Source: Pseudomonas lalucatii
Lineage (GTDB): Bacteria; Pseudomonadota; Gammaproteobacteria; Pseudomonadales; Pseudomonadaceae
DNA: 64,000 nucleotides
Assembly (NCBI RefSeq): GCF_018398425.1
Contig: NZ_JADPMV010000001.1
Span: forward strand, 1,240,001-1,304,000
Direction of reading: 5' to 3'
Shown: one piece after another, positions 61,171-64,000 of the stretch
Position numbering within the stretch: the first letter of the stretch is position 1
Layout of the letters: every line of letters starts with the position of its first letter
Position numbers and translations under genes: made by a program
Notes under the pieces: model-generated
Databases searched by the model: none
What the model was told of the DNA's origin: nothing
What the model saw: the letters and a program-made list of their open reading frames with translations, nothing else

Positions 61171-62055
61171 ATGGCGGCCATTGCAGAGACCATCGATACC
61201 CGTTTCACCCTTCGCCCCGGCAGTGCAGACGATGCCACGGCGTGCGGACAGATCTGCTACGACGCCTTCGGCGCCATTTCCGCGCAGCACGGTTTCCCCT
61301 CCGACTTCCCCTCGGCGGAGGTGGCCACCCAGTTGCTGTCCGGGCTGCTGAGCCATCCCGGCTTCTATTCGGTTGTCGCGCAGTCCCAAGGGCGTATCGC
61401 CGGCAGCAACTTCCTCGATGAGCGCAACAGCATTGCCGGGATAGGGCCGATCACGGTCGCCCCCCGCATCCAGAACCAAGCCATCGGCCGGCGCCTGATG
61501 GAAGACGTGCTGCAGCGGGTGGCCGAGCGGCGCTTCCCCGGCGTGCGCCTGCTGCAGGCGGCCTATCACAATCGCTCGCTGTCGCTGTACAGCAAGCTCG
61601 GCTTCGTCGCGCGCGAACCGCTGTCGACGATGCAGGGCACGCCGCCCAGGGTCAGCCTGCCCGGCCATAGGGTCAGGCCGGCAACGCTCGACGACCTGCC
61701 GGGCTGCAACCGCCTCTGCCTCCAGGTGCATGGGCACGATCGCGGCGGCGAGCTGCGCGATGCCATCGCCCAGGGCACCGCCCGGGTCGTCGAGCACGAG
61801 GGGCGGATCGTCGGCTACACCAGCATCATCGCCTTCTTCGGCCACACGGTGGGCGAAAGCAATGACGCGGTGAAGGCCCTGATCGCCGCGGCGAGCGAGT
61901 ATCCGGGGCCGGGCTTCCATGTGCCGACGCGCAACGCCGAGCTGTTTCGCTGGTGCCTGGAGCACGGCCTGCGGGTGGTCCAGCCGATGACGCTGATGAC
62001 CATCGGCCTGTACAACGAACCGGCGGGGGCCTACCTGCCGTCGATTCTCTACTGA
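61171..62055 (+). CDS. GNAT-family N-acetyltransferase (two-domain)
   Basis: 294 aa. Two GNAT-like halves. The N-terminal half has GPITVAPRIQNQAIGRRLME, the acetyl-CoA-binding Q/R-x-x-G-x-G/A pyrophosphate loop, and VRLLQAAYHNRSLSLYSKLGF. The C-terminal half has VEHEGRIVGYTSIIAFFGHTVGES and a second fold without a clear CoA loop. The ATG at 61171 has GAGGAG about 10 nt upstream. Acceptor substrate unknown. It is in tandem with the GFA gene (36 bp gap) under copy A of the shared promoter. Confidence 0.85.
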   Translation: MAAIAETIDTRFTLRPGSADDATACGQICYDAFGAISAQHGFPSDFPSAEVATQLLSGLLSHPGFYSVVAQSQGRIAGSNFLDERNSIAGIGPITVAPRIQNQAIGRRLMEDVLQRVAERRFPGVRLLQAAYHNRSLSLYSKLGFVAREPLSTMQGTPPRVSLPGHRVRPATLDDLPGCNRLCLQVHGHDRGGELRDAIAQGTARVVEHEGRIVGYTSIIAFFGHTVGESNDAVKALIAAASEYPGPGFHVPTRNAELFRWCLEHGLRVVQPMTLMTIGLYNEPAGAYLPSILY

Positions 62056-62091
62056 CCGAGCCGTTGCTCAACCTTGACGGAGAACCATGCC

Positions 62092-62499
62092 ATGGCCATA
62101 CGTGGCAGCTGCCTGTGCGGCAGCGTTCATTACGAGATTACCGGCAGTTTCGCCCTCGCCGGCCACTGCCACTGCTCCATTTGCCGGAAGGCCAACGGCG
62201 CCGCCTACGTGAGCTGGGGCATCATCGACCCCGAGCAGTTCCGCTGGACGGCCGGCCAGGACCACATCGCGCAGTACGAGTCCTCGCCGGGCAAGCAGCG
62301 CTGCTTCTGCAGGCAATGCGGCGCATCCCTGGCCAGCAGCCACGGCGGCAGGGTGTCGGAAGTCGTGCTCGGCAGCGTCGACGGCGACCCGGGCACCCGG
62401 CCCCTGGAGCACATCTTCGTGGACTCCAAGGCCATCTGGCACGACATCACCGACGAGCTGCCCCGACACGGCGAATGGCCTCCGGGTATGGGGCTCTGA
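62092..62499 (+). CDS. GFA-family zinc-binding protein
   Basis: 135 aa. GFA (glutathione-dependent formaldehyde-activating-like) fold with zinc Cys: GSCLCGSVHYEITG, GHCHCSICRKANGAAYVSWG and RCFCRQCGASLASSH. The family was named for Gfa of Paracoccus, but most members have unknown role, and formaldehyde activity here is not proven. The start follows ACGGAGAACCATGCC. It is probably co-transcribed with the GNAT gene 36 bp upstream. Confidence 0.88.
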   Translation: MAIRGSCLCGSVHYEITGSFALAGHCHCSICRKANGAAYVSWGIIDPEQFRWTAGQDHIAQYESSPGKQRCFCRQCGASLASSHGGRVSEVVLGSVDGDPGTRPLEHIFVDSKAIWHDITDELPRHGEWPPGMGL

Positions 62500-62574
62500 G
62501 CGAGCGCTGCATTGCTCCCGGATTGTCCAGGGGCTATCGACGCTTCGAACCCAAGGCGTAATCGACCGCAAGCG

Positions 62575-62619
62575 AACCCGCAGAGCCGGGATTATCTGTC
62601 CCGACACCTCTGCGGGTTT
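62575..62619 (+). terminator. Candidate terminator after the GFA gene
   Basis: AACCCGCAGAG ... CTCTGCGGGTTT arms with a smaller inner stem CGGGA / TCCCG, ending in a short T run, 75 bp after the GFA stop. Confidence 0.7.
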
Positions 62620-62868
62620 GTCATGCGCGCCTGACGCACGGCGACTCGCTCGGGCCGCGGGGCGCAACCCCCTTCTGCACCGAAACGCCGCCAGCATCCT
62701 CACCGAACGCCCCACGGCGATCGTCCCGCTGCCGCCCCAACAGCCTGATGCTACCCGCCATGGCGCCGTCCAGTGCCGGGACCGCGCCGCGCGCCCCCTT
62801 GAATCCCAGACGATCGAACTGCGGGCTCAGCCGGCACAGTCCGTCCGCCAGACAATCCGCTCGAGCCG
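62620..62868. other. GC-rich intergenic stretch, no gene seen
   Basis: About 250 bp between the GFA terminator and promoter copy B. Short open frames on both strands (about 84-89 aa) have no ribosome site, no recognisable domain and overlap each other, so I treat it as noncoding. Confidence 0.5.
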
Positions 62869-62961
62869 TTAGGGAAGTTTTAGGGAACACCTAGGGTTTA
62901 TTTCGCAAGCCGCCAAAGCGCCGCGCCCTAGCATGGACCTCCTCAGACCACCACCGAGGAG
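62869..62961 (+). promoter_or_regulatory. Shared 93-bp promoter module, copy B (before the hemerythrin gene)
   Basis: Near copy of the module at 61068: TTAGGGAAGTTTTAGG, CCTAGGG, TTATTTCGCAA, then CCTAGCATGGACCTC, CAGACCACCACCGAGGAG. The -10-like TAGCAT lies at 62929-62934, again 21 bp after TTCGCAA. The conserved blocks cover the whole 5' leader and ribosome site, with the least conservation in the 20 bp between TTCGCAA and TAGCAT. Confidence 0.75.
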
Positions 62962-62968
62962 TCCGTCG

Positions 62969-63676
62969 ATGCCGTCCACCGCCGCCCGTTTCGATATCTA
63001 TGCGCTGATCCACAAGGGCCTGCGCGCCCACCTGGTCCATACCCTCGGCGCCCTCGGCCGCTGCGACTGGCAGGACTGCGGCGAGGCCCGCGCCGTGCTC
63101 GCCGGGTTGCAGGACCTGCTGACCTTCTGCCGCTCGCACATCGAGCATGAGGACGCCATGGTGCATCCCGCCCTGGAGCAGCGCCGGCCCGGCGCGACCC
63201 GCTACAGCTCGGCGGCGCACCGCCTGCATCGCCAGGAAATGGACGAGTTGAACAGCCTGGCCGAACAGGTCACCCACCTGCCGGCCTTGCGTCGGGGCGA
63301 TATCACCCACCGCCTCTATCGCCGCGTCGCACGCTTCGTCGCCGAGAACTTCGAGCACATGGAGCAGGAAGAGCGCGACAACAACCGTCTGCTGTGGGAA
63401 ACCCACAGCGACGCCGAGCTGATCGCCCTGGAGCAGCGCATCGTCGCCTCGCTCAGCCCGGACGAGATGCGCCGCGTCCTGTACTGGATGCTGCCGGCCC
63501 TGACCCCGCAGGAGCGCGCCGGGTTTCTCGTCCAGCTGCGCGCCGAGGCCCCAGCCGAGCTGTTCGCCGCCACCCTCGACACGCTGCGCACGCAGCTGTC
63601 GCCGAAGCACCACGCCCATCTCGATGCCGCACTGGGCCTGGCCCGGGCGGTCGAGCCGGCGGACCTGCCGGCCTGA
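62969..63676 (+). CDS. Hemerythrin-like (HHE) domain protein
   Basis: 235 aa. The four-helix di-iron bundle is recognisable by its His/Glu ligands: HKGLRAHLVHTLGALGR, CRSHIEHEDAMVHPALEQ (H-x3-E type), AHRLHRQEMDEL and VAENFEHMEQEERDNNRLLWE. A C-terminal region with LSPDEMRRVLYWMLPALTPQER follows. Bacterial HHE proteins bind O2 or NO, or repair iron centres (as in YtfE/NorA), and this one is followed 45 bp later by a heme/copper-oxidase-like membrane gene, a pairing seen with nitrogen-oxide stress genes. The ATG at 62969 has GAGGAG 7 nt upstream. Confidence 0.85.
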   Translation: MPSTAARFDIYALIHKGLRAHLVHTLGALGRCDWQDCGEARAVLAGLQDLLTFCRSHIEHEDAMVHPALEQRRPGATRYSSAAHRLHRQEMDELNSLAEQVTHLPALRRGDITHRLYRRVARFVAENFEHMEQEERDNNRLLWETHSDAELIALEQRIVASLSPDEMRRVLYWMLPALTPQERAGFLVQLRAEAPAELFAATLDTLRTQLSPKHHAHLDAALGLARAVEPADLPA

Positions 63677-63720
63677 GCCGACACGCCGCCCGAAAACCAA
63701 GCCTACTGAGGAGCTATGTA

Positions 63721-64000
63721 ATGAGTCCGCTTTCCCGTCGTTGGATCTATGTCGCCATCGTCTATTTCTGCCTGGCCGTCGGCCTGGGCGTGTTCATGGG
63801 CCTGAGCGGCGACCACCGCCTGATGGCCGTGCATGCGCACATGAACCTGCTGGGCTGGGTCACCCTGACCCTGGTCGGCGTGATCTACCACTACTTCCCC
63901 AGGGCGGCGACCAGTCGCCTGGCCAGCCTGCAGTTCTGGCTGCACAACCTGACGCTGCCGGTGATGATGGGGGCCCTGGCCCTGGTGATCCTCGGCCTGC
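63721..64000 (+). CDS. Heme/copper oxidase subunit I-like membrane protein, 3' end beyond the window
   Basis: 93 codons visible. Helices WIYVAIVYFCLAVGLGVFMGL, HMNLLGWVTLTLVGVIYHYF and LPVMMGALALVILGL, with the conserved His of VHAHMNLLGW and of IYHYFP. The pattern resembles the heme-copper oxidase / NnrS-like families found beside denitrification genes. The start follows GAGGAG 7 nt upstream. It shares promoter copy B with the hemerythrin gene. Identity of the full protein cannot be judged from the fragment. Confidence 0.6.
   Translation, partial: MSPLSRRWIYVAIVYFCLAVGLGVFMGLSGDHRLMAVHAHMNLLGWVTLTLVGVIYHYFPRAATSRLASLQFWLHNLTLPVMMGALALVILGL

Noticed and set aside
62618..62890. Short frames of 84 and 89 aa on both strands between the GFA and hemerythrin genes
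   Set aside because: They overlap each other, lack ribosome sites, and run into promoter copy B.

Overview
The window is chromosomal DNA of a GC-rich gammaproteobacterium, almost certainly a Pseudomonas of the P. aeruginosa / P. mendocina / P. stutzeri kind. The evidence is gene order that I remember from P. aeruginosa PAO1 (pdxH-OmpA-esterase-dinG ... YchJ ... quiP; dcd-apbC-metG; rnfABCDGE-nth; gloA-argG-motY-pyrC-rnt-bfd-bfr-grxD; argF-ABC ATPase; glpK/glpR/glpD), together with Pseudomonas-type families (PA3496-like, DUF1145, DUF2489, DUF6231). It is mostly core genome. I see no rRNA, tRNA, CRISPR array, integrase, transposase or prophage.

Layout. 0-14.3 kb: pdxH (cut by the left edge), three OmpA-family lipoproteins, a serine esterase, DinG helicase, a CopD-like membrane protein, two SEC-C zinc-motif proteins, small lipoproteins, and a QuiP-like acyl-homoserine-lactone acylase. 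14.4-19.4 kb: dcd, a cold-shock protein with a long leader, apbC and metG. 19.5-26.4 kb: the Rnf electron-transport operon, interrupted by a REP doublet, then nth. 26.5-32.9 kb: gloA, argG, motY, pyrC, rnt, a decayed peroxiredoxin relic, and the iron-storage pair bfd-bfr with grxD. 33-41.9 kb: an orphan molybdopterin oxidoreductase, a lipoprotein, argF with an ABC ATPase, a PhzF protein, a solute-binding protein, glpK and ybaK. 42-45.4 kb: glpR-glpD and an alpha/beta hydrolase.

45.6-52.6 kb is the most accessory-looking stretch. A five-gene minus-strand operon encodes a ureohydrolase (agmatinase family), an aldehyde dehydrogenase, a previously uncalled 57-aa membrane protein, an NCS1 permease and a GMC alcohol dehydrogenase. 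A LysR regulator is divergent from it. Together they look like a catabolic route for a guanidino alcohol or a similar compound. 52.6-56.0 kb: the divergent metE/metR pair. 56.1-61.0 kb: a TetR-MFP-RND efflux operon with two tandem palindromic operators.

61-64 kb: two transcription units (GNAT acetyltransferase-GFA protein; hemerythrin-heme/copper-oxidase-like membrane protein) are preceded by near-identical 93-bp promoter modules. This implies one shared regulator. The module is the least explained regulatory signal in the window and, with the ureohydrolase operon, the best candidate for undescribed biology.

Starts were chosen from Shine-Dalgarno spacing and family length. Function calls rest on recognised motifs and remembered family sequences, not on a database search.
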